Positions 18,048 to 26,863 of a stretch of 64,000 nt of DNA are shown here, piece after piece (position 1 is the stretch's first letter; each line of letters opens with the position of its first letter). Source of the DNA: Methylocystaceae bacterium (GTDB taxonomy: Bacteria; Pseudomonadota; Alphaproteobacteria; Rhodospirillales; Terasakiellaceae); assembly GCA_013373205.1 (NCBI GenBank), contig JABXIG010000026.1, positions 62,001 to 126,000 on the forward strand. The letters run 5' to 3'. The translations under genes were made by a program, and so were the position numbers. The notes under the pieces were generated by a model, which saw only the letters and a program-made list of their open reading frames with translations, ran no database searches and had not been told where the DNA came from.

Positions 18048-19129
18048 GCCAGATCACCGCACGTTTTAAAGGACAGTTGGATCAATTTCAGCTTGATGTG
18101 GATTTTACCATTCCATCCGTCGGTGTAACGGCTTTGTTCGGTCAATCCGGTTGCGGCAAGACAACGGTCTTACGCTGTCTTGCCGGGTTGGAAAGGGTGA
18201 CGGAAGGGGATTTAAGGATTAATGGGGCGGTCTGGCAGGATCAATCAAGCTTTGTCAAACCCCATCACCGTCCGGTGGGATATGTCTTTCAGGATGCTAA
18301 TCTGTTTGATCATCTGGATGTGAAAGGGAACCTGCTGTTTGGTCATAAACGCAGTTCGCAAAAAAATGACGGTCCATTTTTTGAGGGCGTGGTGTCTTTG
18401 ATGGGATTATCTAACCTTTTAGACCGCCCTGTTCAGATGCTTTCAGGGGGGGAACGTCAGCGCGTTGCTATAGGGCGCGCCTTGTTATCTCATCCCAAGT
18501 TGTTGTTGATGGATGAACCGCTAAGCGCCTTGGACCGCTTTGCCAAGGAAGAAATTATCCCCTATCTGCAAAAGATGCATCAGGCATTGTCTATTCCCAT
18601 CATTTATATTTCCCATGATAGCGAAGAAGTCGAACGTCTAGCGGATCATTTGATCTTGATGGAAAAGGGCCGGATCGTCAAAAGCGGCCCCTTGTTTGAT
18701 ATGCTGAGTGACCCCAAATTGTTCATTGCGAAAAGTTCTAAAACGGCAAGTGTGTTTGAAGGCGTGATCTGTCATTTTGATGAAGCAGACCAAATTACAA
18801 GTTTGCAGTTTTGCAATAGAACGTTCCATGTGCCGGGCTATGTCGGCGAAGTCGGGGAAACTCGGCGCGTGCGCATTGTGGCAACTGATGTCAGTCTTGC
18901 CAATGAAATGCCATCCAAAACGACAATTCTGAATGTGTTTGAGAGCAGGATTATCGAGATCGTGGCTATTGATGAAGCACGCTATAACGTGGTTTTAGAA
19001 CTGGGAACAGCCAAACTGATTGCGCGGATCAGTAAGCGATCTTTAAGCCATTTTGACTTCCAAATCGGCCAATCGGTCTTCGCTCAGGTCAAGGCGGTAT
19101 CCATGGTGGAAAAAAGGAAAAGAAAATGA
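18044..19129 (+). CDS. modC: Molybdate ABC transporter ATP-binding protein
   Basis: This 361-residue ATPase has Walker [17 protein letters not shown], signature [15 protein letters not shown], Walker [13 protein letters not shown] and the switch histidine in [10 protein letters not shown]. The C-terminal ~70 residues ([29 protein letters not shown]) form the Mop/TOBE molybdate-binding domain typical of ModC, which allows feedback inhibition by molybdate. It is coupled by ATGA overlaps to modB upstream and mobA downstream, so uptake and cofactor maturation are made together. Confidence 0.92.
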   Translation: MSQITARFKGQLDQFQLDVDFTIPSVGVTALFGQSGCGKTTVLRCLAGLERVTEGDLRINGAVWQDQSSFVKPHHRPVGYVFQDANLFDHLDVKGNLLFGHKRSSQKNDGPFFEGVVSLMGLSNLLDRPVQMLSGGERQRVAIGRALLSHPKLLLMDEPLSALDRFAKEEIIPYLQKMHQALSIPIIYISHDSEEVERLADHLILMEKGRIVKSGPLFDMLSDPKLFIAKSSKTASVFEGVICHFDEADQITSLQFCNRTFHVPGYVGEVGETRRVRIVATDVSLANEMPSKTTILNVFESRIIEIVAIDEARYNVVLELGTAKLIARISKRSLSHFDFQIGQSVFAQVKAVSMVEKRKRK

Positions 19130-19707
19130 CGATGGATATCGCAGGCGTTTTGCTGGCGGGTGGTTTGGCAACACGCATGGGCGGTGGGGACAAAGGGCTT
19201 AAGACTGTTCAGGGTCGTCGTATTATTGATCGTGTTATTGAGACGGTGCAGCCGCAAGTGGATCATTTGATCCTGAATGCCAATGGGGAGGTTGCGCGTT
19301 TTTCAGATCTGGGATTGGACGTGGTGCCTGATCGTATTTCCGGGCATCCGGGGCCAATGGCGGGGATTTTGGCCGGGATGGAAGCTTTGCCAGATTATCG
19401 ATATATGCTGTCCGTGCCCACGGATACCCCATTTTTACCAGATGATCTTGTTCGTCGTTTGCGCGAACCGATTGATGCGGGGCGTGCAGTGATTACCATC
19501 GCGCATTCCGATGGGTACGATCATCCGGTGATTGGTCTATGGCCCACAAAATTGGCCGCAGATTTGCGCAGGGCTTTGGTAGAAAAAGATATGCGTAAGC
19601 TTAAAAAATGGATCGCGCGGTATTCTTATGAAACCGTATCTTGGGATGTTGATCCAATCGACCCATTCTTTAATGCCAACAAGCCAGAGGATTTGGATAG
19701 TCTATAA
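19126..19707 (+). CDS. mobA: Molybdenum cofactor guanylyltransferase
   Basis: The N-terminal motif GVLLAGGLATRMGGGDKGL is the nucleotidyltransferase signature of MobA. It is followed by ILNANGEVARFSDLGLDVVPD and SVPTDTPFLPDDLV, which bind GTP and magnesium. At 193 residues it is of normal length. It joins GMP to molybdopterin to make the guanine dinucleotide form used by DMSO-reductase family enzymes. The start overlaps the modC stop by four bases. A convergent cupin gene ends three bases after it. Confidence 0.92.
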   Translation: MTMDIAGVLLAGGLATRMGGGDKGLKTVQGRRIIDRVIETVQPQVDHLILNANGEVARFSDLGLDVVPDRISGHPGPMAGILAGMEALPDYRYMLSVPTDTPFLPDDLVRRLREPIDAGRAVITIAHSDGYDHPVIGLWPTKLAADLRRALVEKDMRKLKKWIARYSYETVSWDVDPIDPFFNANKPEDLDSL

Positions 19708-19710
19708 TCG

Positions 19711-20001
19711 TTACTTTATTTCGACTTCTATCAGGGTAACGGCAAAATTATTAGGATTGTGGACATTATGTTCCACCCCTTTGTCGCGGTAATAGCACTG
19801 CCCGCGTTTCAGGCTGACTTCTTTTGTGCCCTCGGCACTTTCCATTATTAAGGTGGCATCTTCCATCGGCACAATAACATAGTCACGCTCATGTCGGTGC
19901 CAGCGGGTCTGTGCATCTGCTGGAAAGAATAGATGATTGACAGATGTGCGAGTGTTTTCAATCTGATTGGTCAGCACAAAATCGATATCACTTTTGATCA
20001 T
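19711..20001 (-). CDS. Small cupin-domain protein
   Basis: This is a 96-residue single cupin barrel. The metal-binding motif reads RWHRHERDYVIVPME (two His and a Glu-like ligand), and the second motif is GVEHNVHNPNNF. Such small cupins may bind a metal and a small molecule, but substrates vary too much to name one. The gene is convergent with mobA and reads away from a 368-base AT-rich region. No partner is evident. Confidence 0.65.
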   Translation of the reverse strand: MIKSDIDFVLTNQIENTRTSVNHLFFPADAQTRWHRHERDYVIVPMEDATLIMESAEGTKEVSLKRGQCYYRDKGVEHNVHNPNNFAVTLIEVEIK

Positions 20002-20369
20002 ATTTATATCCTATATCCTATATATGTAAGGGGGTGGTGATATGGTATTTGGATCTTTCCTGCCTTGGCAGAAAGACTGTAAAAATAGATTCTCCTCTAA
20101 AATTCGTTTATTATCACATGAAGTTTTCAAAAAGATTGTTTAAAAAATCATCACACTTTATGTGCATCTGCACAAGCCTTAATCTTTCTTCTTACTTTTA
20201 GGGATAAAAATCTCGCTGCAGTGCGACAGGTAAAATTTATTACACAGAAATGACATTTTTGTATTGAAATAATAAACGGTGCGTGTACCATTTTGCGAAA
20301 TTATTAAACAAATGACTTGGGTGCTTGAAATTTAGGCACGGGTTGTTCGCAAAAAAGGGATTTGTCTTC
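20002..20369. promoter_or_regulatory. AT-rich promoter region with TGTTTAA half-sites
   Basis: This gene-free stretch separates the cupin gene from the ABC importer operon. It contains TGTTTAA at 20137-20143, in the context TTGTTTAAAAAATCA, and the complement TTAAACA at 20304-20310, about 60 bases before the importer start. The same half-sites occur in the gabT-regulator intergenic region. A short direct repeat (TCCTATATCCTATATATG) lies at the cupin end. I infer control by the XRE-cupin regulator at 24765; no promoter boxes are confident. Confidence 0.4.
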
Positions 20370-21473
20370 ATGGTCGAAGTTGGTTTGGATCCGTTAGTCC
20401 GGTTTAAAGATGTTCAAAAGACATATGATGGGGAACATCTTGTCGTTAAGAAACTCAACCTCGATATTCAACGTGGCGAGTTCTTGACGCTTCTTGGGCC
20501 CAGCGGATCTGGGAAAAGTACCTGCCTGATGATGTTAGCCGGATTTGAAACCCCAACTCACGGCGATATTCTGTTGCAGGGCCAAGCGATCAATAATGTC
20601 CCGCCTCATAAGCGTGATATTGGTGTAGTCTTTCAGAATTACGCGCTCTTTCCGCATATGAGTGTGGTTGAAAATGTCGCTTTTCCGCTAACTGTTCGTA
20701 AAATGAATAAAACGGATGCGAAAAAACAGGCTATTCGTGCTTTGGACATGGTGCAGCTGGGGGAATTTGCAGAACGTCGCCCCGGTCAGTTGTCCGGTGG
20801 TCAGCAACAGCGTGTGGCCTTGGCCCGTGCGTTGGTGTTTGAACCACAACTGGTTTTGATGGATGAACCGCTGGGCGCGCTGGATAAAAAGCTGCGTGAG
20901 CAAATGCAGATCGAGATCAAGCATATCCATGAAAATCTGGGCGTAACCATGGTGTTTGTAACGCATGATCAGGATGAAGCTTTGACCATGTCGGATCGGG
21001 TGGCGGTCTTTAACGATGGCATTATCCAACAGATTGAACCGCCTGCAGAACTTTATGAACGTCCGGCCAACAGCTTTGTGGCGAATTTTATCGGTGAAAC
21101 CAACACGCTTTGTGGTGAACTTGGCCAGGTCAATGGCACTGAATGTGCTGTGACCTTGGCAAGCGGACAGGAAATCCGGGTGCAAAATATCATTAACGGA
21201 AAGACAGGGGATCGTACCTCAGTGTCGATCCGACCAGAACGTGTGCAGCTTTCTGATCAAAAACCTGAAGATCAGAATGTGTTTGAGGCCACGGTTATCG
21301 AAACCATTTATCACGGCAACCATGTGCGCGTTTCACTGGATGTTGCCGGACAATCCGATTTCAGAGCGATGGTTCGCTCTGGCAATATTCATGCTGATTT
21401 AAATCCCGGCCATAAACTTTTCGTCGGTTTTTCACAGGATGATTGTCGTGCATTGGACCCAATCACGACCTAA
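20370..21473 (+). CDS. ABC importer ATPase, polyamine/GABA type (PotA/GtsD-like)
   Basis: The ATG at 20370 (MVEVGLDPLVRFKDVQKTYDG) with an upstream AAGGGA is preferred to the TTG at 20325. The ATPase domain shows GPSGSGKSTCLMMLAG, LSGGQQQRVALARAL and LVLMDEPLGALDKKL. A C-terminal TOBE domain follows (SIRPERVQLS; residues ~280-360). The family is PotA-like (spermidine/putrescine, GABA and related amines). It heads the operon with the binding protein and two permeases, and gabT-gabD and a cupin regulator follow. The substrate (GABA, putrescine or another amine) is inferred from this context. Confidence 0.88.
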   Translation: MVEVGLDPLVRFKDVQKTYDGEHLVVKKLNLDIQRGEFLTLLGPSGSGKSTCLMMLAGFETPTHGDILLQGQAINNVPPHKRDIGVVFQNYALFPHMSVVENVAFPLTVRKMNKTDAKKQAIRALDMVQLGEFAERRPGQLSGGQQQRVALARALVFEPQLVLMDEPLGALDKKLREQMQIEIKHIHENLGVTMVFVTHDQDEALTMSDRVAVFNDGIIQQIEPPAELYERPANSFVANFIGETNTLCGELGQVNGTECAVTLASGQEIRVQNIINGKTGDRTSVSIRPERVQLSDQKPEDQNVFEATVIETIYHGNHVRVSLDVAGQSDFRAMVRSGNIHADLNPGHKLFVGFSQDDCRALDPITT

Positions 21474-21536
21474 GGGCCAAGCCTGAGGGGAGGCTGACCC
21501 GAATTCACTTCGTTCAACATTTTAATGGGAAAATTC

Positions 21537-22583
21537 ATGTCTATGAAAAAACTTCTATCTATGACGATCGCGGCAGGGGCGCTTATGGCGTCAACAGCCC
21601 TTACAGCCGAAGCGCGTGACCTGACCGTGGTTGGTTGGGGCGGGGCTTCACAAGAAGTTCACCGCAATGTCTATTTCAAGCCGTTTTCTGAAAAATCCGG
21701 CGAAGCCGTTGTGGAAGACAGCTACAATGGTGGTTTGGCTAAAATCAAAGCTATGGTCGATACAAACTCTGTGACCTGGGATGCTGTTTTGGTGGAAGCA
21801 CCGGACCTGTTGCGCGGTTGTGAAAACGGTCTGTTCGAACCGATTGCCTGGGACAAAGTGGGTGATAAAGCTGAATTCATCGGCCCGGCTGTAAGCGAAT
21901 GTGGTGTTGGATCTTACGTTTGGTCTGTTGCACTTGCTTATGACGGCGATGCGTTGAAAGAAGGCCCGAAAAACTGGGCAGACTTTTGGGACGTGAAAAA
22001 ATTCCCGGGCAAACGTGGCCTGCGTAAAGGCGCGAAATTCAACCTGGAAATTGCGTTGATGGCAGACGGCGTTGCCGCCAAAGATGTCTATAGCGTTTTG
22101 GAAACACCGGAAGGTCAAGAACGTGCCTTTGCCAAACTGGATGAGTTGAAAGAACATATCCAGTGGTGGGAAGCTGGTGCACAGCCGCCGGAATGGCTGG
22201 CTTCTGGCGACGTTGTGATGACAACGGCTTATAACGGTCGTATCACAAACGCGAATAAAGAAGGCAAAAACTTTAAGATTAGCTGGAATGGCCAAATTTA
22301 TGCGGTTGATTCCTGGGCAGTTGTGGCCGGTTCTGAAAATAAAGACAAAGCCATGGATTTTGTATCTTTCGCGTCACAAGCTGAAAATCAGGTTAAATTC
22401 CCTGAGGGCATCCCTTACGGTGTGACTAACACAAAAGCGATCGCGCAAATCCCTGCCGATATCAGTGCCGATCTGCCGACAGATAAAGCAAACCTTGAGA
22501 ATGCTTTGGCAAATGACACAACATTCTGGATTGATTTCGAACAGGAACTGAACGAACGTTTCAATGCCTGGGCGGCCAAATAA
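21537..22583 (+). CDS. ABC importer periplasmic binding protein (PotD-like)
   Basis: The start at 21537 has a TGGGA site six bases upstream and opens a signal peptide (MKKLLSMTIAAGALMASTALTAEA). The mature protein begins RDLTVVGWGGASQEVHRNVYFKPF, the usual opening of family-1 amine-binding proteins such as PotD and the GABA-binding Atu4243 group. WEAGAQPPEWLASGDVVMTTAYNG and FWIDFEQELNERFNAW match the C-terminal lobe. It delivers the solute to the two permeases downstream. A stem-loop between this gene and the permeases probably raises its level relative to them. Confidence 0.85.
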   Translation: MSMKKLLSMTIAAGALMASTALTAEARDLTVVGWGGASQEVHRNVYFKPFSEKSGEAVVEDSYNGGLAKIKAMVDTNSVTWDAVLVEAPDLLRGCENGLFEPIAWDKVGDKAEFIGPAVSECGVGSYVWSVALAYDGDALKEGPKNWADFWDVKKFPGKRGLRKGAKFNLEIALMADGVAAKDVYSVLETPEGQERAFAKLDELKEHIQWWEAGAQPPEWLASGDVVMTTAYNGRITNANKEGKNFKISWNGQIYAVDSWAVVAGSENKDKAMDFVSFASQAENQVKFPEGIPYGVTNTKAIAQIPADISADLPTDKANLENALANDTTFWIDFEQELNERFNAWAAK

Positions 22584-22593
22584 TCTGAAAATG

Positions 22594-22632
22594 AGCGCGA
22601 GGGAGAAATACCCTTCCTCGCGCTTCCTTTTT
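22594..22632 (+). terminator. Stem-loop between binding protein and permease genes
   Basis: AGCGCGAGG pairs with CCTCGCGCT, extended by two weaker pairs around a nine-base loop, and is followed by TCCTTTTT. It is either a partial terminator or a message-stabilising hairpin, as is common after the abundant binding-protein gene of ABC importers. Confidence 0.65.
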
Positions 22633-22657
22633 AACTTCTTATGATTGATGACGAATA

Positions 22658-23932
22658 ATGGAACAGGCTTCGACCCATACATCTTCCCAGTCGGACGTTT
22701 TACCTCAGGTGGAAGACGATATTCCACTTAAGGTAAAGCTTAAACGGGCTGAACGCATGCGTAAATACCGCGCCATGGCGCTGATCGCTCCGTTGTTTCT
22801 GTTTATTCTGGGGGTGTTTGCCATTCCCATCGCCATTATGATGTGGCGTGCCATTGATAACCCTGAAGTGGTGGAATATTTACCACAAACCGCGATTGAG
22901 CTAAAAAACTGGGATGGGCAGTCTGAACCGACACCAGAACTGACAGCGGTTTTTGCCCGTGACCTGGTCCTGGCTTATAAAGAAAAGACAGCTTCAACCG
23001 TCGGGAAACGCCTGAATTATGATGTTTCCGGCATGCGGTCTTTGATTTCCAGAACAGCGCGTAAATTCAACCGCACACAACCTGTTCAGGCGACAATGGA
23101 TGATTTTGTCAAGGCTGATAAACGTTGGGCACAATTACGCTATTGGAAAACATTAAAACGTGCGTCAGGATCGTTAACACCGTTTTATGTGCTCAATGCC
23201 TTTGATATGAAAATCAATGATGAAGGCGAGATCGCCAGCGTACCGGAAAGTCAGGCGATCTATAGCAATATTTTTTGGCGCACCATGTGGATTGCAGGTG
23301 TGGTAACCGCGGCGAGCCTACTGATCGGTTTTCCCATTGCGTATCTTTTAGCCAATACATCTTCAAAAGTATCCAACCTCTTAATGTTTTGTGTTTTACT
23401 TCCGTTCTGGACATCCCTGCTGGTGCGGACCAGTGCTTGGGTTGTCTTGTTACAGAAAAACGGGGTGGTGAATTCCAGCCTGATGGGGCTTGGGATTATT
23501 GACGAACCGCTGACCATGTTGTTTGCCCGACCTGGTGTCTATATTGCTTTTATTCACTTGTTGCTGCCTTTTGTGATCCTGCCGCTTTACAGTGTGATGA
23601 AATCAATCTCGCCGGCTTATATGCGTGCGGCTGAAAGCTTAGGTGCGCATCCAGCCGTTGCCTTTGTCCGGGTGTATCTACCCCAGACATTGCCAGGCAT
23701 TGGGGCTGGTGGGATTTTGGCCTTTATTTTGGCGATTGGCTATTACATCACGCCTGCATTAATCGGTGGTCCACAAGACCAGATGTTAAGCTATTTCATC
23801 GCCAACCATGCCAACAGTACGTTGAATTGGGGGCTGGCATCTGCGCTTGGCGCGGTGTTGCTGGTGACGACCATGATCCTCTTTACCATCTATAATCGAC
23901 TGACCGGAGCTTCCGGCGTGAAAATGGGATAA
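22658..23932 (+). CDS. ABC importer permease 1 (PotB-like)
   Basis: This 424-residue membrane protein has a first helix at about residues 40-62 (ALIAPLFLFILGVFAIPIAIMMW). A large polar insert of ~130 residues (63-195) follows, probably periplasmic, then five more helices with the EAA-type coupling loop MRAAESLGAHPAVAFVRVYLPQTLPGIGAGG. The insert makes it longer than E. coli PotB (~285 residues), but is seen in the alphaproteobacterial amine/GABA permeases. It pairs with the next gene, which starts four bases after its stop. Confidence 0.87.
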   Translation: MEQASTHTSSQSDVLPQVEDDIPLKVKLKRAERMRKYRAMALIAPLFLFILGVFAIPIAIMMWRAIDNPEVVEYLPQTAIELKNWDGQSEPTPELTAVFARDLVLAYKEKTASTVGKRLNYDVSGMRSLISRTARKFNRTQPVQATMDDFVKADKRWAQLRYWKTLKRASGSLTPFYVLNAFDMKINDEGEIASVPESQAIYSNIFWRTMWIAGVVTAASLLIGFPIAYLLANTSSKVSNLLMFCVLLPFWTSLLVRTSAWVVLLQKNGVVNSSLMGLGIIDEPLTMLFARPGVYIAFIHLLLPFVILPLYSVMKSISPAYMRAAESLGAHPAVAFVRVYLPQTLPGIGAGGILAFILAIGYYITPALIGGPQDQMLSYFIANHANSTLNWGLASALGAVLLVTTMILFTIYNRLTGASGVKMG

Positions 23933-23936
23933 TCCA

Positions 23937-24761
23937 ATGAAGTTACAACCATACGCCACCATGGGACAGAAAGTCTGGTTTTATACCTTCTTGACGATTG
24001 CCGGGGGCGGCTTGCTGTTTTTGGTCCTGCCGATCCTTGTGATTATCCCGTTGTCTTTTAACAGTTCCAGTTTTTTGAGCTATCCGCTCGATGGGTTTTC
24101 ATTTCGCTGGTATGAAGAAGTTTTTCATTCGGAAATCTGGGTGCGTGCTATTAAGAACAGCCTGATTATCGGATCAGCCTCTGCTTTCTTGGCAACTGTG
24201 TTGGGGACATTGGCAGCCATGGGCTTAACCCAGGCCAATTTCCGAGGGAAAGGGGCGGTAAATGCGCTGTTGGTATCGCCTATGATTGTACCAATTGTGA
24301 TTTCCGCACTGGGGCTTTATTTCTTCTTTGCTGAAATTGGGTTGAATGCCACATACACAGGTCTGATCCTGGCTCACACCGCCCTTGGTGCCCCGTTTGT
24401 CGTGATTACTGTAACTGCGACCCTGCAAGGCTTTGACAATAGCATGATGCGCGCCGCGGCCAGTCTGGGTGCCAATCCGGTGACTGTTTTCTTCAGTGTT
24501 GTCCTGCCTTTGATCTTACCGGGTGTAGTATCCGGGGCGTTATTTGCCTTTGCCACCTCATTTGATGAAGTGGTTGTGGTTCTGTTTTCCGCCGGACCAG
24601 AACAGCGCACGTTGCCGCGTCAAATGTTTGATGGCATCAAGGAAAATATCACCCCCGCCATTATGGCAGCAGCGACTTTGCTGATTATGTTCGCGCTGGC
24701 TTTGCTGAGTGTGCTGGAATATTTACGTCGGCGTAGTGAAAAATTGAACAGTCCATCTTAG
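23937..24761 (+). CDS. ABC importer permease 2 (PotC-like)
   Basis: This 274-residue permease has six predicted helices, a PotC-like early segment (PLSFNSSSFLSYPLDGFSFRWYEEVF) and the coupling loop MMRAAASLGANPVTVFFSVVLPLILPGV. It forms the channel together with the gene just upstream. It is the last gene of the importer operon and is convergent with the regulator gene three bases away. Confidence 0.9.
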   Translation: MKLQPYATMGQKVWFYTFLTIAGGGLLFLVLPILVIIPLSFNSSSFLSYPLDGFSFRWYEEVFHSEIWVRAIKNSLIIGSASAFLATVLGTLAAMGLTQANFRGKGAVNALLVSPMIVPIVISALGLYFFFAEIGLNATYTGLILAHTALGAPFVVITVTATLQGFDNSMMRAAASLGANPVTVFFSVVLPLILPGVVSGALFAFATSFDEVVVVLFSAGPEQRTLPRQMFDGIKENITPAIMAAATLLIMFALALLSVLEYLRRRSEKLNSPS

Positions 24762-24764
24762 GGG

Positions 24765-25316
24765 TTACACATAAGGTGGTGTACAGGCGCTGATGATTTC
24801 ACAATCTTCATCGCCTGTATTACGAAAGCGATGGGGGATGGTACTGTCAAAGAGATAACATTCCCCGGCTTTTAGAATTTGGGTGTTATCACCGACGGTC
24901 AGTTCGATCGCCCCTTTGGTGACAATGCCGCCTTCGGTGGAGAGATGGCGCAACATGACTTTGCCCGTATCGGCACCGGGCGCATAGGTTTCTTTTAGGA
25001 TTTGCAGATTGTGATGTTTCGCATCGCCCACCTGCATAAAGGATAAGAGCTTGTCATTGCTGAGTTCTGTGAGTTCATCTGCCTTGAAAAAGACTTTATC
25101 CTTGGCATGTTCGTCAGACACAAAAAAGGACGATAAATCCATTGGGATGCCTTCCAGAATTTTACGAAGCATCGCAATAGACGGGCTGTTTTGGTTTTTT
25201 TCAATCAGGGAAATTGTCCCGTTGGTGACACCTGCACGTCGAGCCAATTCACGTTGGGAGAGCTTATATTCTTTGCGTACTTGCTTTAAACGTTCACCCA
25301 CATTGAAGTCTACCAT
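24765..25316 (-). CDS. XRE-cupin transcriptional regulator (PuuR-like)
   Basis: An N-terminal helix-turn-helix (residues ~8-62, LKQVRKEYKLSQRELARRAGVTNGTISLIEKN, SPSIAMLRKIL) is joined to a C-terminal cupin sensor domain (residues ~105-180; KAGECYLFDSTIPHRFRNTG). This is the PuuR arrangement; PuuR represses putrescine and GABA catabolism. It has a good AAAGG site. It is divergent from gabT and convergent with the importer, so it probably controls both through the TGTTTAA/TTAAACA sites. The effector is inferred to be the imported amine or a breakdown product. Confidence 0.87.
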   Translation of the reverse strand: MVDFNVGERLKQVRKEYKLSQRELARRAGVTNGTISLIEKNQNSPSIAMLRKILEGIPMDLSSFFVSDEHAKDKVFFKADELTELSNDKLLSFMQVGDAKHHNLQILKETYAPGADTGKVMLRHLSTEGGIVTKGAIELTVGDNTQILKAGECYLFDSTIPHRFRNTGDEDCEIISACTPPYV

Positions 25317-25401
25317 AATCCAGCCTTTGATTTTTTGTCCTGTTTAAGTTTTGGGATTGAGGCTGTGATTATAAAGGGCAAAAAAATAAAATAAACGATA
25401 T

Positions 25402-25479
25402 TGTTTAAAAAATTAAACATGATACTATGCTGTTTAATATTTCACCAATAAATGCTGTTTATGTCTTGTTAAGTTAAAC
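25402..25479. promoter_or_regulatory. Probable operator region between regulator and gabT
   Basis: A perfect inverted repeat TGTTTAA-AAAA-TTAAACA lies at 25402-25419, followed by another TGTTTAA half-site (25431) and a TTAAAC half-site (25474). The cluster lies between divergent genes, where a self-regulating XRE-cupin protein would bind. Matching half-sites occur upstream of the importer operon. Confidence 0.55.
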
Positions 25480-25561
25480 GCTAATGGTGACTATCAGAAA
25501 GGTACGGCAATAGGCGCACGGTCTTTCATTCCAATTAATTCAATATGATAAGAGGCATATG

Positions 25562-26851
25562 ATGGCTACAAACAAAAATCTCTTTGATCGTCGTGTGGAT
25601 GCAATTTCACGCGGTGTGGGTTTTCTGACCGATTTCTTTGCAGAACGTGCAGAAGGGGCGGAAATATGGGATGTAGAAGGGCGTCGTTTTATCGACTTTG
25701 CTGCCGGGATCGGTGTGTGTAATACAGGACACCGCCACCCCAAGGTGGTTGAAGCCATGGAAAAGCAGATCGCGTCTTTCCTGCATACATGCCATCAGGT
25801 CACCCCTTATGAAAACTATGTGGAATTAGCTGAAAAATTAAATAAGGCTGTTCCGGGTGGTAGCAAAAAGAAAACTGCTTTTGTCACCACTGGCGCTGAA
25901 GCCGTTGAAAATGCCATTAAGGTTGCTCGTGCCCATACGGGCCGTACAGGTGTCATTGCTTGTGGCGGGGCTTTTCATGGTCGCACATTCATGGGGATGA
26001 GTCTGACGGGTAAGGTTGTGCCTTATAAAGCCGATTTCGGAGCGATGATGAACGAGGTTTATCACTTCCCGTTTCCCAATGATGTGCATGGTGTTACGGT
26101 GGATGATGCGATTTCTGGTTTGGAAAAACTGTTTAAATCCGACATTGCTCCCCATCATGTCGCCGCCATTATTTTTGAACCCACCCAAGGCGAAGGCGGT
26201 TTCTATGTTGCCCCACAAGAATTTGTGGAACGGATTCGCGCCATTTGTGATGAACATGGCATTGTGATGATCGCAGATGAAGTTCAATCCGGTTTTGGCC
26301 GTACAGGTAAAATGTTCGCTATGGAACATTATGGTGTGGAGCCTGACCTGACGACCTCAGCCAAAGGGCTGGGTGGCGGTATGCCAATCTCAGCTGTTAT
26401 TGGTAAGGCAGAGATTATGGACGCGCCAAACCCCGGTGGTCTGGGCGGCACATATGCCGGAAACGCGGTTGCGGTTGCGGCGGCTAATGCCGTTTGTGAC
26501 ATCATGGCCGAAGATGGTTTCCATAAACGCACAACCGAGCTGGGCCTGAAACTGAAAGATCTGCTGAATGGATTGAAAAGCGAAGTCCCGCAAATCGCGG
26601 ATGTGCGTGGTCATGGTCTGATGGTTGCGGTTGAATTTATGGAAAATGGTCAGCCGCGTGCCGATATGGTGCCAGCGGTTATTAAGCATGCCAAAGAAAA
26701 CGGTTTGATCCTGATCTCCTGTGGTGTTTATGGAAACTGCATCCGCTTCTTACCACCACTGACAATTGAAGATGCTGTCTTTGACGAAGCACTGGATATC
26801 ATTGCCGCAGCGATTAAAAGTGCATCTGTAACGGCGCAAGCTGCTGAATAA
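25562..26851 (+). CDS. gabT: 4-aminobutyrate transaminase
   Basis: The second of two adjacent ATGs (25562) is six bases after AGAGG and is preferred. The ~429-residue class III aminotransferase shows FAAGIGVCNTGHRHPKVVEA, the PLP lysine in TTSAKGLGGGMPISAVIG, and VMIADEVQSGFGRTGKMFA. These match GabT, which moves the amino group of GABA to 2-oxoglutarate to give succinate semialdehyde. The dehydrogenase for that product is the next gene, 12 bases downstream. Activity on other omega-amines such as 5-aminovalerate is also possible in view of the glutarate genes nearby. Confidence 0.92.
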   Translation: MATNKNLFDRRVDAISRGVGFLTDFFAERAEGAEIWDVEGRRFIDFAAGIGVCNTGHRHPKVVEAMEKQIASFLHTCHQVTPYENYVELAEKLNKAVPGGSKKKTAFVTTGAEAVENAIKVARAHTGRTGVIACGGAFHGRTFMGMSLTGKVVPYKADFGAMMNEVYHFPFPNDVHGVTVDDAISGLEKLFKSDIAPHHVAAIIFEPTQGEGGFYVAPQEFVERIRAICDEHGIVMIADEVQSGFGRTGKMFAMEHYGVEPDLTTSAKGLGGGMPISAVIGKAEIMDAPNPGGLGGTYAGNAVAVAAANAVCDIMAEDGFHKRTTELGLKLKDLLNGLKSEVPQIADVRGHGLMVAVEFMENGQPRADMVPAVIKHAKENGLILISCGVYGNCIRFLPPLTIEDAVFDEALDIIAAAIKSASVTAQAAE

Positions 26852-26863
26852 GGGGGGGATCAT

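Noticed and set aside
21648-22295. 215-residue minus-strand ORF
   Set aside because: It is the antisense shadow of the periplasmic amine-binding protein, which has clear family motifs and a signal peptide.
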